A stretch of DNA of 10,185 nt, taken from NCBI GenBank assembly GCA_916720335.1, contig CAKAQU010000061.1:1-10185 (forward strand). The letters are read 5' to 3'. Shown here piece by piece: positions 1-6,087 of the stretch (the stretch's first letter is position 1; each line of letters starts with the position of its first letter). A model generated the notes under the pieces. The model was not told where the DNA came from. It saw nothing but the letters and a program-made list of their open reading frames with translations, and did not search any database. This stretch comes from an uncultured Moraxella sp. Lineage in GTDB: Bacteria; Pseudomonadota; Gammaproteobacteria; Pseudomonadales; Moraxellaceae. The translations under genes were made by a program, and so were the position numbers.

Positions 1-55
1 GCAGCGTACTGGGTGGTCAAAGTCAGCAAAATAGCGGTTTAGGCGGTGTTTTGGG
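1..55 (+). repeat. Direct repeat copy A (55 bases, period 117)
   Basis: Bases 1-55 are identical to 118-172. The offset of 117 bases is exactly 39 codons, so copies stay in frame. The repeat encodes part of the GSVLGGQSQQNSGLGGVLG segment of the YidB-family protein and probably continues left of the window. Confidence 0.95.
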
Positions 56-593
56 CAATGTCTTAGCCAGTCAATTAGGCAATAATACATCCAATTCTGC
101 CTTGGGTGGAATCTTAGGCAGCGTACTGGGTGGTCAAAGTCAGCAAAATAGCGGTTTAGGCGGTGTTTTGGGTAGTGTGCTAGGCGGTCAAAGCCAATCA
201 CAAAACCAGTCAGGTGGTTTGGATAAAAGTACATTATTGCTTGCACTGTTACCAATTGTGTTAGGTTTTATCCAAAGTAGCGGCGGGCTTTCAGGTGTAT
301 TAGATAAAATTAAGGGAAGCGGACTGGGTAATCAAGCACAATCTTGGGTAAATATAGACACTAACAATGATGGTATTGATGCAGGCGATGTAATTCGACT
401 GTTTGGGCAAGATACCATTAATAATGCTTGTCAGCAAACTGGTGCAAGTCAAAATCAGGTGTGTCAGGGTATTGCTGAATTATTGCCACAGGTGGTAAAT
501 GATTTGACACCAACGGGCAATCTTAATGATAGTGAACAAGCTGCTAATCAAGAAATCAGCGATATTTTAACTCAATTGCAAAAAGTTTTATAA
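1..593 (+). CDS. YidB-family (DUF937) protein with glycine-rich repeats, 5'-truncated by window edge
   Basis: The reading frame is open from base 3 to the TAA at 591-593, so the true start lies left of the window; the TTG at 51 and other internal codons are not convincing starts. The visible 196 residues have two parts. Residues 1-72 are low-complexity Gly/Leu/Gln/Ser/Asn repeats of the form GGVLGSVLGGQSQ. From about residue 73, a hydrophobic stretch (about 77-90) leads into a YidB/DUF937-like domain: GGLSGVLDKIKGSGLG, then QSWV, then a helical part ending LLPQVVNDLTPTGNL, which parallels E. coli YidB (SGGLGAILSTW, LAEQLPKIIDALSPQG). The function of this family is not established. Odd points are the long repeat region, absent from E. 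coli YidB, and an acidic DTNNDGIDAGDV stretch (residues 119-130) resembling a calcium loop. Family assignment is fairly secure; role unknown. Confidence 0.8.
   Translation, partial: SVLGGQSQQNSGLGGVLGNVLASQLGNNTSNSALGGILGSVLGGQSQQNSGLGGVLGSVLGGQSQSQNQSGGLDKSTLLLALLPIVLGFIQSSGGLSGVLDKIKGSGLGNQAQSWVNIDTNNDGIDAGDVIRLFGQDTINNACQQTGASQNQVCQGIAELLPQVVNDLTPTGNLNDSEQAANQEISDILTQLQKVL
118..172 (+). repeat. Direct repeat copy B (55 bases)
   Basis: This is an exact copy of 1-55; after base 172 the sequence diverges (TAGTG here, CAATG after copy A). Exact identity at third codon positions points to recent duplication or gene conversion rather than selection on protein alone. Confidence 0.95.
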
Positions 594-620
594 AATCCGA
601 TAAACGGTTTAAATAAGGCA

Positions 621-634
621 ATGAATGCATTCAT
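621..634. promoter_or_regulatory. 14-base perfect palindrome upstream of transporter promoter
   Basis: ATGAATGCATTCAT reads the same on both strands and lies just upstream of the extended -10 element at 652-660, where an activator or repressor dimer could bind. No known regulator is recognised from the motif. Confidence 0.4.
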
Positions 635-651
635 AGATAATCAACTTTCTT

Positions 652-660
652 TGTTATAAT
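652..660 (+). promoter_or_regulatory. Extended -10 promoter for the transporter gene
   Basis: TGTTATAAT is a perfect extended -10 (TGnTATAAT). No good -35 hexamer lies 16-18 bases upstream, as is common for extended -10 promoters or activator-dependent ones. Transcription would start near 667, giving a leader of about 114 bases before the ATG at 781. Confidence 0.6.
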
Positions 661-662
661 TA

Positions 663-676
663 GTTACAAATGTAAC
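663..676. promoter_or_regulatory. Inverted repeat over the predicted transcription start (candidate operator)
   Basis: GTTACA-AA-TGTAAC is a perfect 6-2-6 inverted repeat that straddles the predicted start of transcription, right behind the -10 at 655-660. This is a typical repressor position. The regulator is not identifiable from sequence. Confidence 0.45.
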
Positions 677-686
677 AGATTATATA

Positions 687-748
687 ACAGCCTAAAAGCC
701 AATAAAAATGAGTCCGTTAGGACAGATTTTTAGAGGTTTTTGGGCTGT
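687..748 (+). promoter_or_regulatory. Long leader RNA hairpin with alternative pairing to the ribosome binding site
   Basis: The RNA can form a stem of 25 pairs: 687-700 with 735-748 (two G-U pairs), a 2x2 internal loop, 703-709 with 726-732, a second 2x2 loop, and GUCC/GGAC closing a GUUA tetraloop at 715-718. The 5' arm begins CAGCCT (688-693), which is also a perfect complement of AGGCTG at 773-778, overlapping the Shine-Dalgarno GGAGG (771-775). The two pairings exclude each other, so the leader could switch between a free and a blocked ribosome site. The pairings are seen directly; the regulatory role is inferred. No known riboswitch class is recognised, and a small palindromic insert is an alternative. 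Confidence 0.5.
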
Positions 749-780
749 ATTGTTTTTGGGTTATAACAAAGGAGGCTGAT

Positions 781-2237
781 ATGCCTTTTAAACCAATACC
801 TGCCGCCATTGCTGTTGGCATTACATTGTTAATTTGGTTTGTGATACCCGTTCCAGAAGGTGTCGCTCCTAACGCGTGGCATTTACTCGCTTTATTTGTA
901 GGAACCATTGCGGCAATTATTGGTAAAGTTTACCAATTGGGGCAATTGCTTTGATTTCCATTGCATTGGTTGCTATTACAGGAGTTACTGCCGATTCGCC
1001 TAAGCAAGCTCTAAATGACGCACTGTCCAGTTTTTCTAATTCATTAATTTGGCTGATTGGTATTTCTATTATGATTTCAAGAGGCTTGATTAAGACGGGT
1101 TTGGGGGCAAGAATCGCCTATAAAGTTATTTCTGTTTTTGGTAAAAAAACTTTAGGGATTGGTTATTCCTTGGCAATTGCTGAATTGATTTTAAGTCCCA
1201 TCACGCCTTCTAATACCGCTCGTGGTGGTGGCATTATTCATCCAATTATGAAGTCCATTGCTAATAGTTTTGATTCTAAAGTGGAAAACGGCACACAAAA
1301 TCGCATTGGTAAATATTTATCATTGGTTAATTATCATTCAAACCCAATTACTTCAGCAATGTTTATTACCGCCACCGCTCCAAACCCAATGGTGGTTAAA
1401 TTAATCAGTGATGCCACAGGTGCTAATATTTCTATTACTTGGACCCAGTGGGCAGTAGCGATGTTATTACCGGGCATTGCATGTATTTTGCTAATGCCTT
1501 TAGTTATTTATTTTATACAAAAATCTGAAATCACTCAAACGCCTAATGTTAAAGAATTTACCAGTGCCAAACTGTCTGAATTAGGTGCTATCAGCGCCCA
1601 TGAAAAAATAATGCTAGGCGTGTTTGCATTTATGCTACTTTTATGGGCAAATATTCCTGCAATGCTTTTTGGCAGTGCTTTTGAGGTTGATGCAACCACA
1701 ACCGCTTTTTTGGGGCTGTCCATTTTAATTTTGACGGATGTCTTGACTTGGGATGACGTGTTAAAAGAAAAATCAGCATGGGATACCATTATGTGATTTA
1801 GTGCTCTGATTATGATGGCAACATTTTTAGGTAAATTAGGGCTGGTGAAATGGTCTCTCAGAATATTGAGTTTGCGATTGGACATGCTGGCGTTTCATGG
1901 GTGGGGGCAGTGGCAATCTTGACACTGATTTATCTTTACACTCATTATTTTTTTTGCTAGTACAACTGCCCATATTACTGCGATGTTTGCTGCTTTTTAT
2001 GGTGTTGGTTTAACTCTTGGGGCGCCACCGATGCTTTATGCATTAATTTTGGCAGCAACAAGCAGCTTGATGATGACTTTAACTCATTATGCGACGGGTA
2101 CAGCACCTGTTATCTTTGGTTCAGGTTATACTACACTTGGTGAATGGTGGAAAGTTGGTTTTGTCATGAGTGTGGTCAATTTGATTGTTTGGATTGGTGT
2201 GGGATTGGTTTGGTGGAAGGTTTTAGGCTATTACTAA
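781..2237 (+). pseudogene. DASS-family divalent anion:Na+ symporter, broken by three frameshifts and one stop
   Basis: The ATG at 781 follows a strong Shine-Dalgarno (GGAGG, 771-775). Translation opens MPFKPIPAAIAVGITLLIWF and should run on, but a missing T in the run near 927-931 shifts frame and stops at 952-954. The next frame carries the family signature SNTARGGG and then meets TGA (1794-1796) where the context needs Trp (DTI[I/M]-W-FSAL). A missing base near 1854-1855 shifts the frame after VKW, and an extra T in the eight-T run 1948-1955 shifts it back, leading into STTAHITAMF, SSLMMTLTHYATGTAP and the end at 2237. Repairing the three indels gives exactly 486 codons, a normal length for the DASS (CitT/TtdT/YbhI-like) family of 11-13-helix inner-membrane carriers for di- or tricarboxylates such as succinate, malate, citrate or tartrate. 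The substrate cannot be told. Neighbouring genes are intact, so real decay is more likely than poor sequence, although two of the indels lie in T runs. Confidence 0.9.
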
Positions 2238-2261
2238 CACACCTTAAAATAACTGTAATAA

Positions 2262-2300
2262 CAAAATACCAAGTCAATTTGGCATTTTGTTTAATTTATT
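2262..2300 (+). terminator. Intrinsic terminator after the transporter gene
   Basis: CAAAATACCAA (2262-2272) pairs with TTGGCATTTTG (2279-2289), one A-C mismatch, six-base loop, followed by a T-rich tail (2290-2300). It lies 24 bases after the transporter stop codon. The stem is AT-rich, so efficiency is uncertain. Confidence 0.6.
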
Positions 2301-2627
2301 TATTTGTTTATCATGACTGATTTAGCTGCTTAAGTTACTAGTGTAAACATTATTACACTGATAAACTTTCATTGATTTTTATCAATTTAATAAATAATAT
2401 AAACCTAAGAGGTGAATAGAGGTAAAAACACTTAAAATAAATAAAATAGGGCGCATTTCATGATAAACTTCTAATCAAATAATGTATTAGATGTATTATT
2501 GGCATCACACACTAATAAAAAATATGATGACAGAAAAGATTTTTATGATAGTATTTTGTATTTTTAATAATAGTATTAAGTTCAATCAATCATTGATAAA
2601 TCTATTGTCATTGTAAAAATATTTCGG
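2301..2627. other. AT-rich non-coding stretch with short inverted repeats
   Basis: No convincing gene is present; frames are broken by many stops. It holds AGTGTAA-6-TTACACT (2340-2359), ATTGAT-4-ATCAAT (2371-2386), a 9-base tandem ATGTATTAG/ATGTATTAT (2482-2499) and ATCAAT-1-ATTGAT (2585-2597). In DNA this rich in A and T, some of these are expected by chance. The last one overlaps the weak -35 (TTGATA, 2593-2598) of a possible promoter for the DUF4126 gene, with AAAAAT preceded by TG at 2612-2620. Confidence 0.5.
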
Positions 2628-3212
2628 ATGATGATTATGAATTTTGAATTGATGTTAAGCATTTGTTTGGGCGTCGGGTTGGCAGCAAGTTCAGGTTTTC
2701 GTGTGTTTGTGCCACTATTTGTTATGTCAATTGCGGCTTATTTTAATGTGTTGTCTTTAAGTGAAAATTGGACTTGGCTTGGCAGCCCTTATGCTTTGAT
2801 AATTTTTGCAGTGGCGAGTATTGTGGAGTCTTTGGCTTATTTGGTGCCTATCGTGGATAACGCGTTGGATAGTTTAGCGATACCATTAGCAGGTATGGCA
2901 GGTACAATGACCATGGCGTCTAATGTGGCAAATTTAAGTCCAGAAGCAACTTGGGCACTTGCCATTGTGGCAGGTGGTGGAGCGGCTACGGTAGTAAAAA
3001 GCACCTCAGCGCTGACCCGAGTAGCTTCAACTGCTACCACTGCAGGGCTTGCCAATCCGGTCATTGGTGCTGCTGAAACGGGCGCAGCAGTTGGTTTATC
3101 TGTTTTGGCTATTGTTATGCCCGTTGCTGCTGCTATTGTAGCTATTTTGGGACTGTTGTGTTTAATTTGGTTTGGTGTCAAAATTAAAAAACGTTTGGCA
3201 AATGAGCCATAA
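2628..3212 (+). CDS. DUF4126-family inner-membrane protein
   Basis: The product is a small integral membrane protein of 191-194 residues. Hydrophobic segments lie at about 8-37, 54-75, 84-103, 108-124 and 153-185, with a basic tail KIKKRL that should face the cytoplasm. The opening MNFELMLSICLGVGLAASSGFR, the stretch VPIVDNALDSLAIPLAGMAG and the Ala/Gly-rich second half fit the DUF4126 family, whose function is unknown. Three ATGs compete (2628, 2631, 2637). The one at 2637 matches the family opening and has a GGA eight bases before it, so 2637 may be the real start. The gene ends one base before the stop of recX on the other strand. A role in DNA repair is not implied by that neighbour. Confidence 0.8.
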   Translation: MMIMNFELMLSICLGVGLAASSGFRVFVPLFVMSIAAYFNVLSLSENWTWLGSPYALIIFAVASIVESLAYLVPIVDNALDSLAIPLAGMAGTMTMASNVANLSPEATWALAIVAGGGAATVVKSTSALTRVASTATTAGLANPVIGAAETGAAVGLSVLAIVMPVAAAIVAILGLLCLIWFGVKIKKRLANEP

Positions 3213-3213
3213 A

Positions 3214-4023
3214 TTACATATCATCTAAGTCTTCAAGCGTCATCGTCAAGGCTTCTAAACTGATATCCATGCTAAAACCCCGATATTGCAAAAATCGCAA
3301 TTGTCGGGCTTTTTCTTTGGGGTCTTTAGGAATAAAATTACCATATTTTTTAGTTCTGGCTTCAATTGCAAGTTTTCGCCAATCAATATTTTCTTGGTTT
3401 TGGTGATTGTCTGGATTTTCCAAAACAGTACCATCAGTTAAACTGTCAATGTCTGCATGATGAATCAATTCATCTAAGGGTAATTGCGGGGAAATACCAT
3501 GCTTATAAAAGCTTTGTAAAATGTATTGTTTGCCACGTCCTTTACGCAGCGCTTCACGAATAAGCATATAAGTACAGCGTTCATCACTTTGATAACCTTT
3601 TTTAGCAAATTCTACCAAAAGCTCTTCTACCATTTTAGGGTCTTGGTCTTTATCAAGCAGTTTTTGACGAAGCTCCTTTTGAGAGAGTTCACGTCGTGAT
3701 AGATAATAAAAAGCTAGCCAACGTAAACGATTGGTTTTTTTATTATTTTCAACCAAAGGCTCGCTATCAATGGTTGCTAATATTTTGGATAGATGGTCAT
3801 CATTAATAGAAATTTGGCAATTTATTGTTTTATTTTCAGATGGATTGGCTGTTTTGGCTAAAGATTTTTTGCTGATTTTTTTTGTAGTTTTAGATTGATT
3901 TTTGTTTTTTAATGCAATATGGTCTTTTGTTGTTTTTTCTTTTTGGGTGGATGGGGAAGAATCGGCAGGTACAGATTTGCCCATACCTGCCAAAATTTCA
4001 TCCAATGTTTTGATTTTAGACAT
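3214..4023 (-). CDS. recX: Regulatory protein RecX with long N-terminal extension
   Basis: RecX binds RecA filaments and RecA monomers in the cytoplasm and limits strand exchange and ATP hydrolysis. The RecX core spans about residues 97-260: RLRWLAFYYLSRRELSQKEL, the helical repeat with VEELLVEFAKKGYQSDERC, RGKQYI, and the last repeat ending QLRFLQYRGFSMD. At 269 residues it is about 100 longer than E. coli RecX (166). The extra N-terminal part (about 1-95) is rich in Lys, Ser, Thr and Asn and probably disordered, as seen in other Moraxellaceae. The ATG lies only three bases after the recA stop (TAA-TCT-ATG), so it is almost certainly co-transcribed and may be translationally coupled to recA. 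No separate promoter is evident. Confidence 0.92.
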   Translation of the reverse strand: MSKIKTLDEILAGMGKSVPADSSPSTQKEKTTKDHIALKNKNQSKTTKKISKKSLAKTANPSENKTINCQISINDDHLSKILATIDSEPLVENNKKTNRLRWLAFYYLSRRELSQKELRQKLLDKDQDPKMVEELLVEFAKKGYQSDERCTYMLIREALRKGRGKQYILQSFYKHGISPQLPLDELIHHADIDSLTDGTVLENPDNHQNQENIDWRKLAIEARTKKYGNFIPKDPKEKARQLRFLQYRGFSMDISLEALTMTLEDLDDM

Positions 4024-4026
4024 AGA

Positions 4027-5079
4027 TTAGGATTCTTCTGCATCCATCTCTACATCGTCATCAGCGCTTTCTTGAGAAGAAATGCTGGCTTTATTGAGTT
4101 TTTCAGCGCGAATTTTTGCTTCAATTTCGTTAGCAATATCAGGATTTTCAGCTAAATATTTAACTGTATTTGCTTTTCCTTGACCAATTTTACTGCTGCC
4201 GTAACTGTACCAAGCGCCAGATTTTCCTAAAGCACCAACATCCACACCCAAATCGACAACTTCAGCTAAATGGTTAATGCCAGCGCCATACATAATTTGG
4301 AATTCAGTTTGGCGAAATGGGGGAGCCATTTTGTTTTTGATGACTTTAACGCGAGTTTCAGAACCAGTGATTTCTTCACCTTCTTTAACAGAGCCGATGC
4401 GGCGAATATCTAAACGCACAGATGCATAAAATTTCAATGCATTACCGCCAGTTGTGGTTTCAGGACTACCAAACATAACACCAATTTTCATGCGAATTTG
4501 GTTAATAAAGACCACCAAGCAGTTGGAACGTTTGGCGTTACCAGTGATTTTACGTAGGGCTTGACTCATTAGGCGAGCTTGCAGCCCCATATGACTGTCG
4601 CCCATTTCGCCTTCAATCTCAGCTTTTGGTGTCAAAGCAGCAACTGAGTCAACCACAATCATATCCACCGCGCCTGAACGCACTAACATGTCCACGATTT
4701 CAAGCGCTTGTTCACCATTATCAGGCTGGCTAACCATGAGTTTGTCAACATTGACGCCAAGTTTGCGCGCATAAATGGGGTCTAAAGCATGTTCAGCGTC
4801 AATAAAGGCGCAAACACCACCTTGTTTTTGACATTCGGCAATGGTCTGTAGGGTTAAAGTGGTTTTACCAGAGCTTTCTGGACCAAAAATTTCCACAATT
4901 CTTCCTTTGGGCAGTCCACCAATACCCAACGCTACATCAAGCCCAAGTGAACCTGTAGAGACAACATCAACATCAACGGCAACCGCTTCGTCGCCTAGGT
5001 TCATGATGGCGTTTTTGCCAAAATGTTTTTCAATCTGAGCAAGTGCTGCCTTAAGCGCTTTTTCTTTATTTTCGTCCAC
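4027..5079 (-). CDS. recA: Recombinase RecA
   Basis: RecA forms ATP-dependent filaments on single-stranded DNA, drives homologous pairing and strand exchange, and stimulates self-cleavage of SOS-type repressors. The start is the GTG at 5079-5077, seven bases after AAAGG. The frame is open ten codons further up to a TTG, but the GTG start gives 350 residues numbered as in E. coli: Walker A GPESSGKT at 66-73 with Lys72, catalytic Glu96 in DAEHA, IVVDS at 141-145, Gln194 in loop L2 (FINQIRMKIG), then the C-terminal domain (about 270-330) and an acidic tail EMDAEES. That match decides the start. It is followed at three bases by recX. No LexA-type CTG-N10-CAG box is visible upstream, in line with Moraxellaceae lacking a standard LexA. 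Confidence 0.98.
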   Translation of the reverse strand: MDENKEKALKAALAQIEKHFGKNAIMNLGDEAVAVDVDVVSTGSLGLDVALGIGGLPKGRIVEIFGPESSGKTTLTLQTIAECQKQGGVCAFIDAEHALDPIYARKLGVNVDKLMVSQPDNGEQALEIVDMLVRSGAVDMIVVDSVAALTPKAEIEGEMGDSHMGLQARLMSQALRKITGNAKRSNCLVVFINQIRMKIGVMFGSPETTTGGNALKFYASVRLDIRRIGSVKEGEEITGSETRVKVIKNKMAPPFRQTEFQIMYGAGINHLAEVVDLGVDVGALGKSGAWYSYGSSKIGQGKANTVKYLAENPDIANEIEAKIRAEKLNKASISSQESADDDVEMDAEES

Positions 5080-5113
5080 AGATACACCTTTAAACGTTGT
5101 GAAAATCAACTTT

Positions 5114-5122
5114 ATTTTAGCA
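5114..5122 (-). promoter_or_regulatory. Extended -10 promoter of recA
   Basis: Read on the minus strand, TGCTAAAAT (5122 to 5114) is an extended -10. The hexamer 17 bases upstream (CATTTT, 5142-5137) is a poor -35. Transcription would start near 5107, about 28 bases before the recA GTG. Confidence 0.5.
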
Positions 5123-5126
5123 TAAA

Positions 5127-5159
5127 TTTTTAGATAAAAATGACCGTTTATCTGAAAAA
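5127..5159. promoter_or_regulatory. Inverted repeat across the recA -35 region (candidate operator)
   Basis: AGATAAA (5132-5138) and TTTATCT (5147-5153) form a perfect 7-8-7 repeat, extended by TTTTT (5127-5131) against AAAAA (5155-5159) past a one-base bulge at 5154. It covers the -35 position of the recA promoter, so it could bind a regulator. It could instead act as a weak terminator for yaaA, which lies just upstream, but no proper T tail follows. Confidence 0.4.
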
Positions 5160-5193
5160 TTTGGTAATATTGTTTAAATTTTGAACATAATTA

Positions 5194-5982
5194 TTAAATA
5201 CTACTTAATTCATTACGCAAAAATACCCAAGTGTTTTTATCGCTTTGACTAGCAGAAAAATAATAGCCATCTTGATTAAATGCTTTTAAATCTTCTGGAT
5301 TTTCCAATTGGTTCTGGGCGATAAACCTTGCCATCATACCACGTGCTTTTTTTGCATAAAAACTAATGATTTTGTATTGTCCATTTTTATAATCTAAAAA
5401 TTTAGGTGTAATAATGTCAGCATGAATTTTTTGTTTATTAACCACCTTAAAATATTCTTCAGAAGCTAAATTGATTAAAGTATTAAAATTATTTTCTTTT
5501 AAAATCTGATTGATTAAATTGGTAATGTGGTTATCCCAAAATTGATATAAATTATCTTTTTGATTGATTTTTAGTTTTATTCCCATTTCTAGACGATAGG
5601 CCAAGATTAAATCTAAGGGTTTTAATAAACCATACAGTCCCGATAAAATTCCCATACGGTGATTCAAATAAAGTATTTCATTTTTATTCAAAGAGTCAGC
5701 ATCTAAGCCCTGATAAACATCCCCATTAAATAGATAAATAGCAGGTTTGGCATGATGATTAAAAGGATAAGACCAGTGTTGGTGACGAACTGTATTTAAT
5801 TGAGCAATTTTATCAGAAATATTCATCAATTCTTGCAATTCAATATTGTCATACTGTTTTAATTTTGACATAATTTGTTGCGAATATTGAATTAAATTTG
5901 GCTGACTATAATACTCTGATAAATTTAAAGAAATTTGATGATTTTCATCTAAATTTTTTGCTGGAGAAAGTAAAAAATACAT
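5194..5982 (-). CDS. yaaA: Peroxide stress protein YaaA (DUF328/UPF0246)
   Basis: YaaA lowers intracellular free iron and protects DNA and proteins during hydrogen peroxide stress in E. coli; it is cytoplasmic and binds DNA, with the mechanism only partly known. The 262 residues match the usual length (about 257). Family landmarks are LLSPAKNLD at 4-12, LFNGDVYQGLDA at 84-95, SGLYGLLKPLDLILAYRLEMG (from 114), NLASEEYFKVV at 171-181, and SFYAKKARGMMARFI at 207-221. The ATG is preceded by GGAA about eight bases upstream. The gene is clearly richer in AT than recA next to it, and the protein is rich in Asn, Ile and Lys. It lies upstream of recA on the same strand with 114 bases between, where recA has its own promoter, and is divergent from iscX. 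Confidence 0.95.
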   Translation of the reverse strand: MYFLLSPAKNLDENHQISLNLSEYYSQPNLIQYSQQIMSKLKQYDNIELQELMNISDKIAQLNTVRHQHWSYPFNHHAKPAIYLFNGDVYQGLDADSLNKNEILYLNHRMGILSGLYGLLKPLDLILAYRLEMGIKLKINQKDNLYQFWDNHITNLINQILKENNFNTLINLASEEYFKVVNKQKIHADIITPKFLDYKNGQYKIISFYAKKARGMMARFIAQNQLENPEDLKAFNQDGYYFSASQSDKNTWVFLRNELSSI

Positions 5983-6035
5983 TATAAAATTTCCAATTGT
6001 TTCTGTAGTTTAATTAAAATTTAGATAAATTATTC

Positions 6036-6064
6036 TTGATTGAAAAATAATAGTTTGTTAATAT
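6036..6064 (+). promoter_or_regulatory. Sigma-70 promoter of iscX
   Basis: TTGATT (6036-6041) and TAATAT (6059-6064) are separated by exactly 17 bases. Transcription would start near 6071, leaving a short leader before the Shine-Dalgarno GGAGA at 6078-6082. Confidence 0.6.
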
Positions 6065-6087
6065 CCAAATTTTAATTGGAGAAAAAT

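Noticed and set aside
1..172. CRISPR array at the left edge
   Set aside because: The repeats are in-frame coding sequence of 55 bases at a 117-base period and code for a Gly-rich protein; there are no spacers or cas genes.
594..613. Terminator after the YidB-family gene (CCG-ATAAA-CGG then TTT)
   Set aside because: Only three firm pairs and a short T run; too weak to call.
717..908. Open frame of 63 codons on the minus strand
   Set aside because: It lies opposite the leader and first codons of the transporter, has no Shine-Dalgarno or family resemblance, and is explained by the plus-strand gene.
1535..1885. Open frame of 116 codons on the minus strand within the transporter
   Set aside because: It mirrors the transporter reading, whose family motifs are clear on the plus strand; the antisense protein resembles nothing.
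2524..2616. Possible small protein of about 30 residues beginning MMTEKIF
   Set aside because: No Shine-Dalgarno and only AT-driven composition; it ends in the promoter area of the next gene.
5080..5109. Upstream TTG start for recA adding ten residues
   Set aside because: The GTG at 5079 has a well-placed AAAGG and gives numbering identical to E. coli RecA; the extra residues overlap the leader.
5080..5190. LexA-type SOS box ahead of recA
   Set aside because: No CTG-N10-CAG arrangement is found on either strand.
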